The translations under genes were made by a program, and so were the position numbers. Positions 38,493 through 49,172 of a stretch of 64,000 nucleotides of DNA are shown here, piece after piece (within the stretch, counting starts at the first letter, position 1; the number at the start of each line of letters is the position of its first letter). The stretch covers positions 1 to 64,000 of the forward strand of contig NZ_JAQBNR010000022.1 of assembly GCF_028288465.1 (NCBI RefSeq), in the 5' to 3' direction. This stretch comes from Ferruginibacter sp. (GTDB taxonomy: Bacteria; Bacteroidota; Bacteroidia; Chitinophagales; Chitinophagaceae). Under the pieces are notes generated by a model. That model did no database searches and was not told the DNA's origin. It saw nothing but the letters and a program-made list of their open reading frames with translations.

Positions 38493-41400
38493 ATGGCAAA
38501 AACTGTTTTAGGATTAGACCTAGGCACTAATAGTATTGGTTGGGCATTGATTGATAAAGAAAACCATGAAATATTAGGAATGGGCAGCCGCATTATACCC
38601 ATGGGAGCGGAATTAAGTAAGTTTGAAAGAGGACAGGCACAAACAAAAAATGCCGTAAGAAGATTAGCCAGAGGAGCACGTAAACTGAATAAGCGTTATA
38701 AGCAACGTAGAAATAAATTGATTTATGCGCTTGAACAATTGAATATGTTGCCCGAGCAAATAAAACTTATACAGCCTTTTGATAATCCTAATAGAATTGA
38801 CAGGGTTTGCATTAAACCTATCAAAAAAGATCAAAAACAACTTACCGCTTTTGATTTAATAGAACTTCGGGTAAAAGCTTTAAATGAAAAAATATCGCTA
38901 CAAGAGTTAGGAAGAGTCATTTATTTGTATAATCAATTACGTGGCTATTCAGGAGGAAATAGTGAGCCTGACAAAGAAGATAATGACGAAGAAGACAATG
39001 AAACAAAGAAAAGTAAAGTAAATTTTTCTGTCTTAACGAACATTATCAGTATGGGAGAACCTGAAAAAATAATTTTCAAAGGGAAAGAGCTAAACAAAAG
39101 GAAAATAAAAGTTGAAGTAGACGACGAGCGAGTTGATGAAACTATTATAGAGGGTGAGACCTTCCTGGATATGCTAAAAGCGGGTGAATCTTTAGAACTC
39201 CAAATAGTAATCACGAGACCCAAAAAAGGGGAGAATAGTTATTTTTTCAAACTTCCAAGCAAAACTAGCTGGAGGAAGAAGATGGAAAATCTTGAAAAGG
39301 AACTTAAAGACAAGTCTAAAGCGGCAGGAAGGGAAGTCTTTATTTCAGAACACCTTCTTGATGTACTTAAAGAAAACAGATGGGCTAAAATCAGGAACAA
39401 CGTGGTATTGCGTTCTCGATATGAAGCAGAATTTAATGCGGTATGGCAGACTCAACTAGAAATAAATGATGAGTTCTGCAACCTCTCTTGTAATAGAGAA
39501 TTGCTTACCAAAATTGTTTCATTTATATTCCCGGAAAGACAATTTGAAAAACCGGAAACAGATCAATCAAAACAATCAAAGAAAGAACTATACCGAAAAT
39601 TGGCCTTAGAGAATGGCTTGAAATATCTTGTTAAAGACCAAATCATTTTTTATCAAAGAGAACTGAAAGATCAATCTCATCTAATTTCAAATTGCAGATT
39701 CGAGCCAACCAAAAAGGTAGTTGCTAAAAGCCATCCTATATTTCAGGAATACAAAATCTGGGAACAGATAAACAAACTCACAATTAATACAAAAAACGAA
39801 AAAGGTGTAAATAAAAAAGGAGAAATTAAATACGAATATATTGACAAACCAATACCCATATCAATAAAAGAATGGCTTTTTGAAGAACTGCAAAGCAAAA
39901 AAGAATTAGCATTTGCAACCGTTTTTAATAAAGTAAAAAAGGATTGTGGTCTCAGGCAAAACATTGACTTCCTAAATGGCCTTGATGCAAAATCAAAAAT
40001 GAAAGGCAACGAAACAAAGTTATTGCTGAAAAAGAGTTTGCAAAAACTGTGGGGCATAACAAAACTTGACAACCTTGAAAGACAAATAGAATTGTGGGAT
40101 ATTCTCTATAATGGCAAAGGAAATGAGTATGACCTTAATAGTGAAAGGACATCCCAGGTACTTGTCTTCCTAAAAAAGTATGCTGCTAACATTGGCGATA
40201 TAGAAGAAATCGCAGTCCAAATTTCAAAAATAAAATTTAGCAGAGCCTACGCCAGCCTGAGCCTGAAAGCCATTGAAAATATTTTGCCTTTGGTGAGGGC
40301 AGGTAAATACTTTGATGGCGCATTTTCAGAGACTTTAAAGAATAAAATTATCAAGCTTCTTAATGAGAACGTATCGGACCCATTTGAGAAATCTGCGCAA
40401 GAATATTTAGAAACGAATATAGAGTTATTGGCAGACGGAGGAATTATGAATTCATTTGCGACCATTTTAGTGTATGACAAGCACACTGCCGTGGAATATT
40501 CAAAAGATACCGTGATAAAGAATTTTGAAGATATTAAGAGGATTAAACAAGGTGAATTAAGAAACCCGCTTGCTGAACAAATTGTAAATGAGGCTTTAGT
40601 TATTGTACAGGATATTTGGAAGCAATGCGGCATGAAGCCGGGTGAAATATGGATAGAATTAGCCCGAGAATTAAAAAACAGTGCGGACAAAAGGGCAAAA
40701 ATTCATACGTCAAACCAGAAAAATCAAAAAGAGAATGGGCTTGTAAAAGACCATTTAATGGAGTATAAAATTGAAATAACGAACGCAAATATTGAGAAAT
40801 ACAAACTCTGGGCATCACAAGAAAATGTGCAGGAAGAATATGTTAAGCAATATAGGGACCCATCAAAGTCTGAAATTGAGAAAATGAGGCTCTGGAAAGA
40901 ACAAGGACATTTATCTCCCTATTCGGGCAAACCAATTAGACTAGCAGATTTGTTTGACAAGGGAATGTATGATGTTGACCATATTATACCAAAGTCAAGA
41001 TATTTTGATGATTCGTTCGCGAACAAAGTAATCTGTGAAACAACTATCAACAAAGACAAAGGCAACAGAACCGCAATGGAATATTTTGAAGCAGGTTCGA
41101 TTACTCAATCACTTAGAAGCAAGGAAGTTTATATTGAAGAAGTCAATAAAATATTCTTTGGTGCAAAACGTAAAAATCTATTAGCTACAAAAGTACCTGA
41201 GGATCCAATTACCAGGCAAATTAAGGACACACAATACATTGCTGTTAAGGTAAAAGAAGAGTTAAATAAAATTGTTGGCAATGAGAACGTGAAATCAACT
41301 ACAGGTGGTGTAACTGATTATTTAAGACACCAGTGGGGTTTAACTGATAAATTCAAGGGGCTATTACTTGGAAGGTATGAAGACATGCTGAAAAATGAAA

Positions 41401-42878
41401 AATTTATAGAAAATGAATATGATGCTTACTCAAAAAAAATGGAAGCCCAGAAAAAAGAGTATAATGAAAAAGAAATTCTTTTTGATGAAACAATTTTAGA
41501 TAAAGAGCATTTTGAAGCATGCTTTCGCACAAATTTTATTCAACTGAAAAGGAATAAGCTCGTTATAAAAAACTGGAGCAAGCGGATTGATCACCGCCAT
41601 CATGCAATAGATGCACTAATTGTAGCATGTACAGAGCAATCTCATATACAAAGCTTAAATAACCTCAATAAAGAATTACAGGACTGGCTTGTAAAACATA
41701 AAGATGAAATTCTTCCAAATTTCGAAGGAACGCCTACTGAATTACTGGATGAGATAATGAACTTAGATGAAGTTAAACGAAAAAAGGTCACCGAACAATT
41801 AGAGAGATTCCGGCAAATACCAATGCCCTGGCCCGGTTTTCCTGAGCAAGCGGAAAAACAGATTGATAAAATAATCGTTTCTCAAAAGCCCAAAGACAAA
41901 TTATTGATTCAATATGATGGTGCCGGCCAACTTCAAATTAAAATAAGAGGGCAATTACATGAAGGAACGCTATATGGGAAGGAAGGTTCTGGCGATAACA
42001 AACAAAAAAATGCAGAGACTTATAGGATTCCATTAGTAAAATTAGCAGGAAAAAACTTTGCTACTGAAAAAACTATAGATAAAATTGTAAACCCTTATTT
42101 GAAAACAGTAATCGTAGCACATTTGAAAGATTATGGCCTAAGAAAGGAAGATGCCTTTTCTGCAGAAGGAATATTGGATTTAAATAACAAATTAGCCAAC
42201 AAAAGAAACTCCAAAGGAGAGCTATCACCTCACACTCCTATTTCGTCCATTAAAATATTTTATCAAGACCCAAATAAAAAGAAAAAAAATAAATCAGAAG
42301 AAATAGTTGATACACTACAAAGATTAGATAGAGGTAAAGCATATAACTCGTCACTTTATGTAAAAACCGGAGACAATTATCTGTTTGCAGTGATGGAGCA
42401 GACAAACCCTGACAAGAAAATAAAGCGAGCATTTGATATCATCACCTTTTTTGATGCCACTGACTATTTAAAAACTGCATTTAATAATGCTAGAGACAAA
42501 CAAAAATTTAATAAGGACAACTCGTTTAAAGAATATTTTGAGCAAAAACATAAGGCTAAATTATTGTTCACTTTAAAACAGGGAGATTTTGTTTACTTAC
42601 CACGTAAAGATGAAGAAATGATTGTAGACAATGTCAGCATCTTTTATGAGCCTTACTGGAATAATACGGTTGAAAGAAGTAAGAACATTTATATAGTTCA
42701 AAAATTTAGCGGCAATCGAATTTACTTTATTAAACATTATATTGCGGATTCAGTAAAAAGGGGAATTGAATTTGGCTCACAAGATGCTTATGAAAATATT
42801 GATGGCCGCTCAATAAAAGACTTTTGCTGGAAACTAAATATAGGTCGTTTGGGCAATATAATAAAACCCAGTATATGA
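38493..42878 (+). CDS. cas9: Cas9 endonuclease, type II-C
   Basis: RNA-guided double-strand DNA nuclease of 1461 aa, at the large end of II-C Cas9s but usual for Bacteroidota. RuvC-I has LGLDLGTNSIGWAL (Asp9). The Arg-rich bridge helix spans about 46-76. RuvC-II is EIWIELARE (Glu722). HNH is DVDHIIPKSRYFDD...NKVICETTINKDK (His830, Asn844, Asn853). RuvC-III is HHAIDALIVAC (His1037, Asp1040). All catalytic residues are present, so nuclease activity is expected. An acidic low-complexity insert (DKEDNDEEDNE) sits near residue 160. The stop overlaps the cas1 start (ATGA). No csn2 or cas4 is present, which gives subtype II-C. Confidence 0.98.
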   Translation: MAKTVLGLDLGTNSIGWALIDKENHEILGMGSRIIPMGAELSKFERGQAQTKNAVRRLARGARKLNKRYKQRRNKLIYALEQLNMLPEQIKLIQPFDNPNRIDRVCIKPIKKDQKQLTAFDLIELRVKALNEKISLQELGRVIYLYNQLRGYSGGNSEPDKEDNDEEDNETKKSKVNFSVLTNIISMGEPEKIIFKGKELNKRKIKVEVDDERVDETIIEGETFLDMLKAGESLELQIVITRPKKGENSYFFKLPSKTSWRKKMENLEKELKDKSKAAGREVFISEHLLDVLKENRWAKIRNNVVLRSRYEAEFNAVWQTQLEINDEFCNLSCNRELLTKIVSFIFPERQFEKPETDQSKQSKKELYRKLALENGLKYLVKDQIIFYQRELKDQSHLISNCRFEPTKKVVAKSHPIFQEYKIWEQINKLTINTKNEKGVNKKGEIKYEYIDKPIPISIKEWLFEELQSKKELAFATVFNKVKKDCGLRQNIDFLNGLDAKSKMKGNETKLLLKKSLQKLWGITKLDNLERQIELWDILYNGKGNEYDLNSERTSQVLVFLKKYAANIGDIEEIAVQISKIKFSRAYASLSLKAIENILPLVRAGKYFDGAFSETLKNKIIKLLNENVSDPFEKSAQEYLETNIELLADGGIMNSFATILVYDKHTAVEYSKDTVIKNFEDIKRIKQGELRNPLAEQIVNEALVIVQDIWKQCGMKPGEIWIELARELKNSADKRAKIHTSNQKNQKENGLVKDHLMEYKIEITNANIEKYKLWASQENVQEEYVKQYRDPSKSEIEKMRLWKEQGHLSPYSGKPIRLADLFDKGMYDVDHIIPKSRYFDDSFANKVICETTINKDKGNRTAMEYFEAGSITQSLRSKEVYIEEVNKIFFGAKRKNLLATKVPEDPITRQIKDTQYIAVKVKEELNKIVGNENVKSTTGGVTDYLRHQWGLTDKFKGLLLGRYEDMLKNEKFIENEYDAYSKKMEAQKKEYNEKEILFDETILDKEHFEACFRTNFIQLKRNKLVIKNWSKRIDHRHHAIDALIVACTEQSHIQSLNNLNKELQDWLVKHKDEILPNFEGTPTELLDEIMNLDEVKRKKVTEQLERFRQIPMPWPGFPEQAEKQIDKIIVSQKPKDKLLIQYDGAGQLQIKIRGQLHEGTLYGKEGSGDNKQKNAETYRIPLVKLAGKNFATEKTIDKIVNPYLKTVIVAHLKDYGLRKEDAFSAEGILDLNNKLANKRNSKGELSPHTPISSIKIFYQDPNKKKKNKSEEIVDTLQRLDRGKAYNSSLYVKTGDNYLFAVMEQTNPDKKIKRAFDIITFFDATDYLKTAFNNARDKQKFNKDNSFKEYFEQKHKAKLLFTLKQGDFVYLPRKDEEMIVDNVSIFYEPYWNNTVERSKNIYIVQKFSGNRIYFIKHYIADSVKRGIEFGSQDAYENIDGRSIKDFCWKLNIGRLGNIIKPSI

Positions 42879-43771
42879 TTAAACGTACGCTATACTTCGG
42901 CAATCCAGCTTATCTCAAAACAAAAGATGAGCAACTTGTTTTCCAAAGCGAAGAAACCGGCGAAATAAAAAGCTTGCCTATAGAAGATATAGGGGTACTT
43001 ATATTAGATCATCAGCAAATAACTATCACTCAGGCATTGATAGCAAAATTACTTGCTAATAATGTAGCATTTATTACCTGTGATAACAGCCACCACCCTA
43101 CCGGCATGTTATTAAATTTAGATGGGCATACCTTGCAAAGTGCAAAATTTCAGGCGCAGGTAGAAGCCAGTATTCCCTTAAAAAAGCAATTATGGCAACA
43201 AACCGTCGGTTGCAAGATAAATAACCAGGCTGCTTTACTTGAAACATGCAGGATACCAGTTAAAAATATGCGAAACTGGGCTCTTGAGGTTAAAAGTGGC
43301 GACAGTGACAATCATGAAGCCGTAGCGGCAGTTTATTACTGGAAAAATATTTTTCAAATTTTCCCTGACTTTAAGCGGGAACGCTTTGGCGAGCCTCCTA
43401 ATAATTTATTAAATTATGGCTATGCTATATTAAGGGCTGTTGTAGCAAGAAATTTGGTAGCTAGTGGGTTACTACCCACCCTTGGCATTTTTCACAAAAA
43501 TCAATACAATGCCTATTGCCTCGCAGATGACATTATGGAACCCTACCGGCCTTTTGTAGATAAGATGGTTGTAAATATTGTAAACCTTAACGGCAATTTC
43601 CTGGAACTTACCCCAAATATGAAAAAAGATCTGTTAAACATACCTGCAATGGATGTAAAGATCAATGATGAGAAAAGTCCGTTAATGGTGGCCGTACAAA
43701 AAACAACTGCTTCACTGGTAAAGTGCTTTGAAGGTAAACAACGAAAGATACTATATCCCGAATTTGTATAA
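42875..43771 (+). CDS. cas1: Cas1 integrase, type II-C
   Basis: Metal-dependent spacer integrase, 298 aa. The ATG at 42875 overlaps the cas9 stop and gives the standard opening MIKRTLYFGNPAYL. Motifs: NHEAVAAVYYWKNIF (catalytic Glu), LLNYGYAILRAVVARNLV, GIFHKNQYNAYCLADDIMEP (His and Asp). With Cas2 it forms the adaptation complex. The sequence is intact. Confidence 0.97.
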   Translation: MIKRTLYFGNPAYLKTKDEQLVFQSEETGEIKSLPIEDIGVLILDHQQITITQALIAKLLANNVAFITCDNSHHPTGMLLNLDGHTLQSAKFQAQVEASIPLKKQLWQQTVGCKINNQAALLETCRIPVKNMRNWALEVKSGDSDNHEAVAAVYYWKNIFQIFPDFKRERFGEPPNNLLNYGYAILRAVVARNLVASGLLPTLGIFHKNQYNAYCLADDIMEPYRPFVDKMVVNIVNLNGNFLELTPNMKKDLLNIPAMDVKINDEKSPLMVAVQKTTASLVKCFEGKQRKILYPEFV

Positions 43772-43795
43772 AAATCGGTATAAGTTATATGTTAG

Positions 43796-44134
<339 letters not shown>

Positions 44135-44142
44135 CATCTCCA

Positions 44143-44175
44143 CCAGGATTTAAAAAATGAAGGAATCCTGGAATT
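44143..44175 (+). terminator. Terminator-like hairpin after cas2
   Basis: CCAGGATT (44143-44150) pairs with AATCCTGG (44164-44171), followed by AATTTT. It is placed 9 bases after the cas2 stop and would end the cas operon before the oppositely read array. Confidence 0.6.
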
Positions 44176-44200
44176 TTAAATCCTAAAAAACAGTCAATAT

Positions 44201-44237
44201 ACACAACAGGATAGACTTTCAGCCAATCCTGTTGTGT
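44201..44237 (-). terminator. Hairpin at the trailer end of the CRISPR array
   Basis: ACACAACAGGAT (44201-44212) is the exact complement of ATCCTGTTGTGT (44226-44237), a 12-bp stem that uses the first seven bases of the terminal repeat. Reading on the minus strand it follows the last repeat and is followed about 10 bases later by a run of six T. It could terminate the precursor crRNA. Confidence 0.5.
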
Positions 44238-46848
44238 AAGAACTAAGTTATTAAAAAATCTGAAAGCAAATCACAACCCTGATTTCATGTATATTTACAG
44301 TACGACAGTTGTGTAAGAACTAAGTTATTAAAAAATCTGAAAGCAAATCACAACCGCTGGACACTGGACCGCATACAAGATAAAGTTGTGTAAGAACTAA
44401 GTTATTAAAAAATCTGAAAGCAAATCACAACACCCGCCACTATCAACCCGGGGAGTTGGTAGTTGTGTAAGAACTAAGTTATTAAAAAATCTGAAAGCAA
44501 ATCACAACGCTGCAGATGCAGAGGACTTCTATGATTTTGTTGTGTAAGAACTAAGTTATTAAAAAATCTGAAAGCAAATCACAACAAGTAATTAAAAGCT
44601 GCCGTGCACGTCCGAGTTGTGTAAGAACTAAGTTATTAAAAAATCTGAAAGCAAATCACAACACCGTTCAGGCTGTACAACATTTTGTCCGTGTTGTGTA
44701 AGAACTAAGTTATTAAAAAATCTGAAAGCAAATCACAACTATGGGGATACAACTTTAAAAAGAGGCACCAGTTGTGTAAGAACTAAGTTATTAAAAAATC
44801 TGAAAGCAAATCACAACTGCGTCTATCGCAGTTTCTGCGAATATGAAGTTGTGTAAGAAAAAAGAAATTAAAAAAACTGAAAGCAAATAACAACATTGTT
44901 TCTCCTTCATACGATGTATTTCTTGTTGTGTAAGAACTAAGTTATTAAAAAATCTGAAAGCAAATCACAACTATGTATTACTGCTCCTACATTCTCCATT
45001 TGTTGTGTAAGAACTAAGTTATTAAAAAATCTGAAAGCAAATCACAACTGCATCTGTTGACGTGTCTGCGAATATGTGTTGTGTAAGAACTAAGTTATTA
45101 AAAAATCTGAAAGCAAATCACAACTTTCCATATGAATCCGTATTGCCAGTGTTTGTTGTGTAAGAACTAAGTTATTAAAAAATCTGAAAGCAAATCACAA
45201 CTCTTTTTATGTTATTAATAGTGCGTTTTGCAGTTGTGTAAGAACTAAGTTATTAAAAAATCTGAAAGCAAATCACAACTTCTTTAGTTCCTAGTACTTC
45301 GTTCGCTGGTTGTGTAAGAACTAAGTTATTAAAAAATCTGAAAGCAAATCACAACTGGGTCTGACAGGTAGTTGTATGGGTTCGTGTTGTGTAAGAACTA
45401 AGTTATTAAAAAATCTGAAAGCAAATCACAACTGCGTCGGTTGACGTGTCAGCGAATATGTTGTTGTGTAAGAACTAAGTTATTAAAAAATCTGAAAGCA
45501 AATCACAACTATATTGGCAAGCTAAACAACCCTATAGCGTTGTGTAAGAACTAAGTTATTAAAAAATCTGAAAGCAAATCACAACTTCGTAGCCTGCTAC
45601 CTTTGGAAACATTGCGTTGTGTAAGAACTAAGTTATTAAAAAATCTGAAAGCAAATCACAACTGTGTTGCAACTTCTGTGTGTCCCACCCCTGTTGTGTA
45701 AGAACTAAGTTATTAAAAAATCTGAAAGCAAATCACAACAGTATTTTAAGTGCTATGTAAGGGAACCCCGTTGTGTAAGAACTAAGTTATTAAAAAATCT
45801 GAAAGCAAATCACAACTTGTTTGTTCGCATAGTAGTTTTTGTATAGTTGTGTAAGAACTAAGTTATTAAAAAATCTGAAAGCAAATCACAACTCTGTCCA
45901 TATTATTCCGTGCATATGTATAGTTGTGTAAGAACTAAGTTATTAAAAAATCTGAAAGCAAATCACAACATGTCCACATATCTGGCCGACGTTCGCCATG
46001 TTGTGTAAGAACTAAGTTATTAAAAAATCTGAAAGCAAATCACAACCGCGCGCGTTTTGTTAGCTACGATCCGGCAGTTGTGTAAGAACTAAGTTATTAA
46101 AAAATCTGAAAGCAAATCACAACAGTAAACCACCAGTTATAGCCACGTAGATTGTTGTGTAAGAACTAAGTTATTAAAAAATCTGAAAGCAAATCACAAC
46201 AATGTACTTTGGTGCAAATAATCCTTCATCGTTGTGTAAGAACTAAGTTATTAAAAAATCTGAAAGCAAATCACAACTACTGTGGGTGTGTGTATTACTG
46301 CTCCTATGTTGTGTAAGAACTAAGTTATTAAAAAATCTGAAAGCAAATCACAACTACTGCTTCTTCTGTTGCTGTATATCCTAGTTGTGTAAGAACTAAG
46401 TTATTAAAAAATCTGAAAGCAAATCACAACCGTTCCCGCTTTTATGTTTTCGCCTGTTAGGTTGTGTAAGAACTAAGTTATTAAAAAATCTGAAAGCAAA
46501 TCACAACCACCTGTTTAATGCTGCATTCCATGTTGTGTTGTGTAAGAACTAAGTTATTAAAAAATCTGAAAGCAAATCACAACATTGCCGGGATAACCCG
46601 CAGCTTATTTACTGTTGTGTAAGAACTAAGTTATTAAAAAATCTGAAAGCAAATCACAACGGTCCAACATTCGCAAACGTGAAGAACACGGTTGTGTAAG
46701 AACTAAGTTATTAAAAAATCTGAAAGCAAATCACAACGGTGGGTGTGTTTTGGTTGTACCATTGGATGTTGTGTAAGAACTAAGTTATTAAAAAATCTGA
46801 AAGCAAATCACAACTTTAAAGCAGAGATTGACACCAACACCCGGTTGT

Positions 46849-46856
46849 GTAAGAAC
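46849..46856. repeat. IS66 target-site duplication, left copy
   Basis: GTAAGAAC, part of the interrupted CRISPR repeat. It is repeated exactly at 49165-49172, giving the 8-bp duplication typical of IS66. Confidence 0.95.
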
Positions 46857-46888
46857 GTATCCCTCCGGGCAAGTACATCTTGCTACAG

Positions 46889-48397
46889 TTAGCAAGTGTA
46901 TTTAATTTTACAGGTTGTGTTGAGTTTAAAATTCTGCGGTAGTAATTCTTCAATTTTATTGATAGGATGTGTGGCAATACGGCGCAAGGTTTCTCTTAGC
47001 CAAATAAATGGATTGATGCCATTTAATTTGCACGTGCCAAGTAAGGAGTATAGCATCGCACTTCGCTGAGCTGCTTCGTGCGACCCTGCAAATAAATAGT
47101 TCTTTCGGCCTATGGCTACCGGCCGTATGCTGTTTTCTACCGGATTGTTATCGATGTTGAACTTAGCGTCGGTGGCGTAAATACTCAGTTCCTTCCAACG
47201 CTCTATGCTATAGCCCAATGCTTTGCCAATGGTGCTTTTGGGTAGTGTTTGTACATACTCTTCCTTCATCCACTGACCAAAACTTTGCAATATGGGTACG
47301 GCCTGTTGTTGCCGCAGTTGCAGTGACTGTTCATGCGTAAGCTGTTGTTCTTTAATAGTACGTTCTATGGCATACAGGCTTGCAAATTGTTCGAGCGCAT
47401 AGGCGGAACGTTGGGCATCGTTGGCCTGGGCTTCATAAAACATACGCCGGGCATGGGCCATACAGTGCAATACGGTGATGTCTTCTTTTTCTTTAAAGAA
47501 GTCGTATACGCTGTAGCCATCCGTTTGCAAATACCCTTTAAATTCTTTCAGCACCTGCTGCGGGCCTTCTCTGCCGCGGCCGGGCTGGTAATCAAAAAAC
47601 ACCAGCTTTTCTACACTGCTGTGGTATACCCAAAAGTAGCCGCGGTGCGTTTGCCCCTTTTTGTCTTTATCCAATACTTTGATGGGTGTTTCATCTGCAT
47701 GCAGGTAATCCAGGCGGAGTGTATAATTCTTTAATGCCTCGTATAGCGGTGTTATTAAGGAACAGGTTCCACTCACCATATCGGTTAGTGTGCTGTAAGC
47801 CATGTTGACACCATCTCTTTTAAAGCGCTCCATCTGCCGGTGCAGCGGCAGGTGGTCTACGTACTTATCAATGGTGATCTGCGCCAGCAGGCCTGGCCCT
47901 GCAATGGCTTTAGGCAGCGGCCTTTCTATCATGGGAGCAATGAGTATACCTTCGCCACCTGTTTTTGCATATTTGGGCCGAACGATTTTATTTACAAATA
48001 ATTTACCTGGCTCATATTCCAGTTCTTCGGTAACTTCTTCGCCTATCTTTTTTAACAGGCTGATGTCTTCAACAGGTAAAATAATTTGCTCCCTGCGTTC
48101 TAAATGTTCAGGCAATGGGTTACGACCGGGATGCAATTTGGCAGGAGTAATTGCTGTGGTAACCTTTGTATATTCTATCTTTTTTGCATTGGTGATTTTT
48201 ACTGCAGCAATTGCTTCGGCTTCAACATTAAGCGACAATTGTGTAGCGGCTGTTGAATCAGTTGGAGCGAAGCGCTCTTGTTTAGATCCGAAGATGATCT
48301 TCTTAATCTGTGCCAGTTCCTGCTCCAGCACTGCAATTCTTAAGCATGCGTTTTCGTATAAACTTTTGTAATCGGTATCAGTAATTGTGTGTTGCAT
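46889..48397 (-). CDS. IS66-family transposase TnpC
   Basis: The 502-aa DDE transposase of IS66. An N-terminal coiled-coil (ACLRIAVLEQELAQIKKIIF) is followed by GSKQERF, the family hallmark. The catalytic core has LHADETPIKVLDKDKKG and YLQTDGYSVYDFF, then the C-terminal NPVENSIRPVAIGRKNYLFA. The ATG at 48397 was chosen; a TTG at 48436 would add 13 residues. The end is 32 bases from the IS tip. Confidence 0.95.
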   Translation of the reverse strand: MQHTITDTDYKSLYENACLRIAVLEQELAQIKKIIFGSKQERFAPTDSTAATQLSLNVEAEAIAAVKITNAKKIEYTKVTTAITPAKLHPGRNPLPEHLERREQIILPVEDISLLKKIGEEVTEELEYEPGKLFVNKIVRPKYAKTGGEGILIAPMIERPLPKAIAGPGLLAQITIDKYVDHLPLHRQMERFKRDGVNMAYSTLTDMVSGTCSLITPLYEALKNYTLRLDYLHADETPIKVLDKDKKGQTHRGYFWVYHSSVEKLVFFDYQPGRGREGPQQVLKEFKGYLQTDGYSVYDFFKEKEDITVLHCMAHARRMFYEAQANDAQRSAYALEQFASLYAIERTIKEQQLTHEQSLQLRQQQAVPILQSFGQWMKEEYVQTLPKSTIGKALGYSIERWKELSIYATDAKFNIDNNPVENSIRPVAIGRKNYLFAGSHEAAQRSAMLYSLLGTCKLNGINPFIWLRETLRRIATHPINKIEELLPQNFKLNTTCKIKYTC

Positions 48398-48450
48398 TGA
48401 GGATGTAAATTTCTGAATACAATTCAATGCCAGCAAAGCTTTCAGTAAAT

Positions 48451-48801
48451 TTATTTACCTACAGTATGTTGATAACGATTTTTCATTTTTATGCTTTTGA
48501 GTTGTATTCCCTGTAATATCAATTGCAGTTGAGTGGCGCTTAAACCAAAGCCATCTGAAGTGTTCGGACATTCATAAGTGCCACGTTCCAGCCGTTTGTA
48601 ATAGAGTGCCAGTCCGTCGCCTTCCCACAGCAGCAGCTTTACCTGGTTGCGCTTTTTGTTGATGAAGATAAAGATGCCTCCGTTTAAAACATTGAGTTGC
48701 ATATGCTGCTGTACGAGGCCACTCAGGCTGTCAAATCCTTTGCGCATATCAACCGGCTGGTTGTAAAAATAGTATTGAACAGAGGCAGATAAATGCAGCA
48801 T
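48451..48801 (-). CDS. IS66 accessory protein TnpB (Orf2)
   Basis: A 116-aa protein with the classic family signature (YYFYNQPVDMRKGFDSLSGL; FIFINKKRNQVKLLLWEGDG; LALYYKRLERGTYECP). It is needed for IS66 transposition, though its mechanism is not settled. It ends 53 bases before tnpC. Confidence 0.95.
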   Translation of the reverse strand: MLHLSASVQYYFYNQPVDMRKGFDSLSGLVQQHMQLNVLNGGIFIFINKKRNQVKLLLWEGDGLALYYKRLERGTYECPNTSDGFGLSATQLQLILQGIQLKSIKMKNRYQHTVGK

Positions 48802-48804
48802 GAC

Positions 48805-49092
48805 TTAGTAAATCAATGCTCTTAAAAAATCAGCACTCACCGGTTGATGAAAAACAATCCGCCTGCCATCGGTGAGGTGAAGTTCAATATTGGCCTGGCG
48901 TGGTGCTGCAAGGTTTAGCGCAACAAAAGAACCGCCGGCAGGTTGCTGATCGCGGTAAACTTTATACCAGTAATGAAACACATGATAGGCAATATTATTT
49001 TGCAGGCAGAATTGCTTCTGAGTTTGTCCGCTTTGCTTCCATAAGGTAATCATCGCAAAATGATGATCCCGGGTTTGCTGTTTGCTTTCCAT
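48805..49092 (-). CDS. IS66 accessory protein TnpA (Orf1)
   Basis: A 95-aa helix-turn-helix protein. HFAMITLWKQSGQTQKQFCL followed by NNIAYHVFHYWYKVYR is the usual IS66 OrfA pattern. It is three bases upstream of tnpB, so coupled. The start is 72 bases inside the IS right end. Confidence 0.92.
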   Translation of the reverse strand: MESKQQTRDHHFAMITLWKQSGQTQKQFCLQNNIAYHVFHYWYKVYRDQQPAGGSFVALNLAAPRQANIELHLTDGRRIVFHQPVSADFLRALIY

Positions 49093-49164
49093 CTAAAATA
49101 ATTTTGATGGCTAAGATATAGTCAGCAATCAAGGTCTAAAAGATGTACTTGGCCGGTGGGATAC

Positions 49165-49172
49165 GTAAGAAC
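49165..49172. repeat. IS66 target-site duplication, right copy
   Basis: GTAAGAAC, identical to 46849-46856. It is followed at 49173 by the remaining 34 bases of the split CRISPR repeat. Confidence 0.95.

Larger units (their letters stand above)
46857..49164 (-). mobile_element. IS66-family insertion sequence inside a CRISPR repeat
   Basis: A 2308-bp element. The left end GTATCCCTCCGGGCAAGTAC and the right end (complement GTATCCCACCGGCCAAGTAC) form 25-bp imperfect terminal inverted repeats. It holds tnpA, tnpB and tnpC in order on the minus strand, all open. It is inserted 13 bases into repeat 35 and flanked by the GTAAGAAC duplication. The perfect duplication and intact genes point to a recent event. 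Its genes are read in the same direction as the inferred crRNA transcript. Confidence 0.98.

Noticed and set aside
38493..42878. Type II-A or II-B assignment because Cas9 is large
   Set aside because: There is no csn2 or cas4; cas9-cas1-cas2 only, with 47-bp repeats, fits II-C.
44160..44230. tracrRNA between cas2 and the array
   Set aside because: The sequence has hairpins but no stretch complementary to the crRNA repeat; the clear anti-repeat is upstream of cas9.
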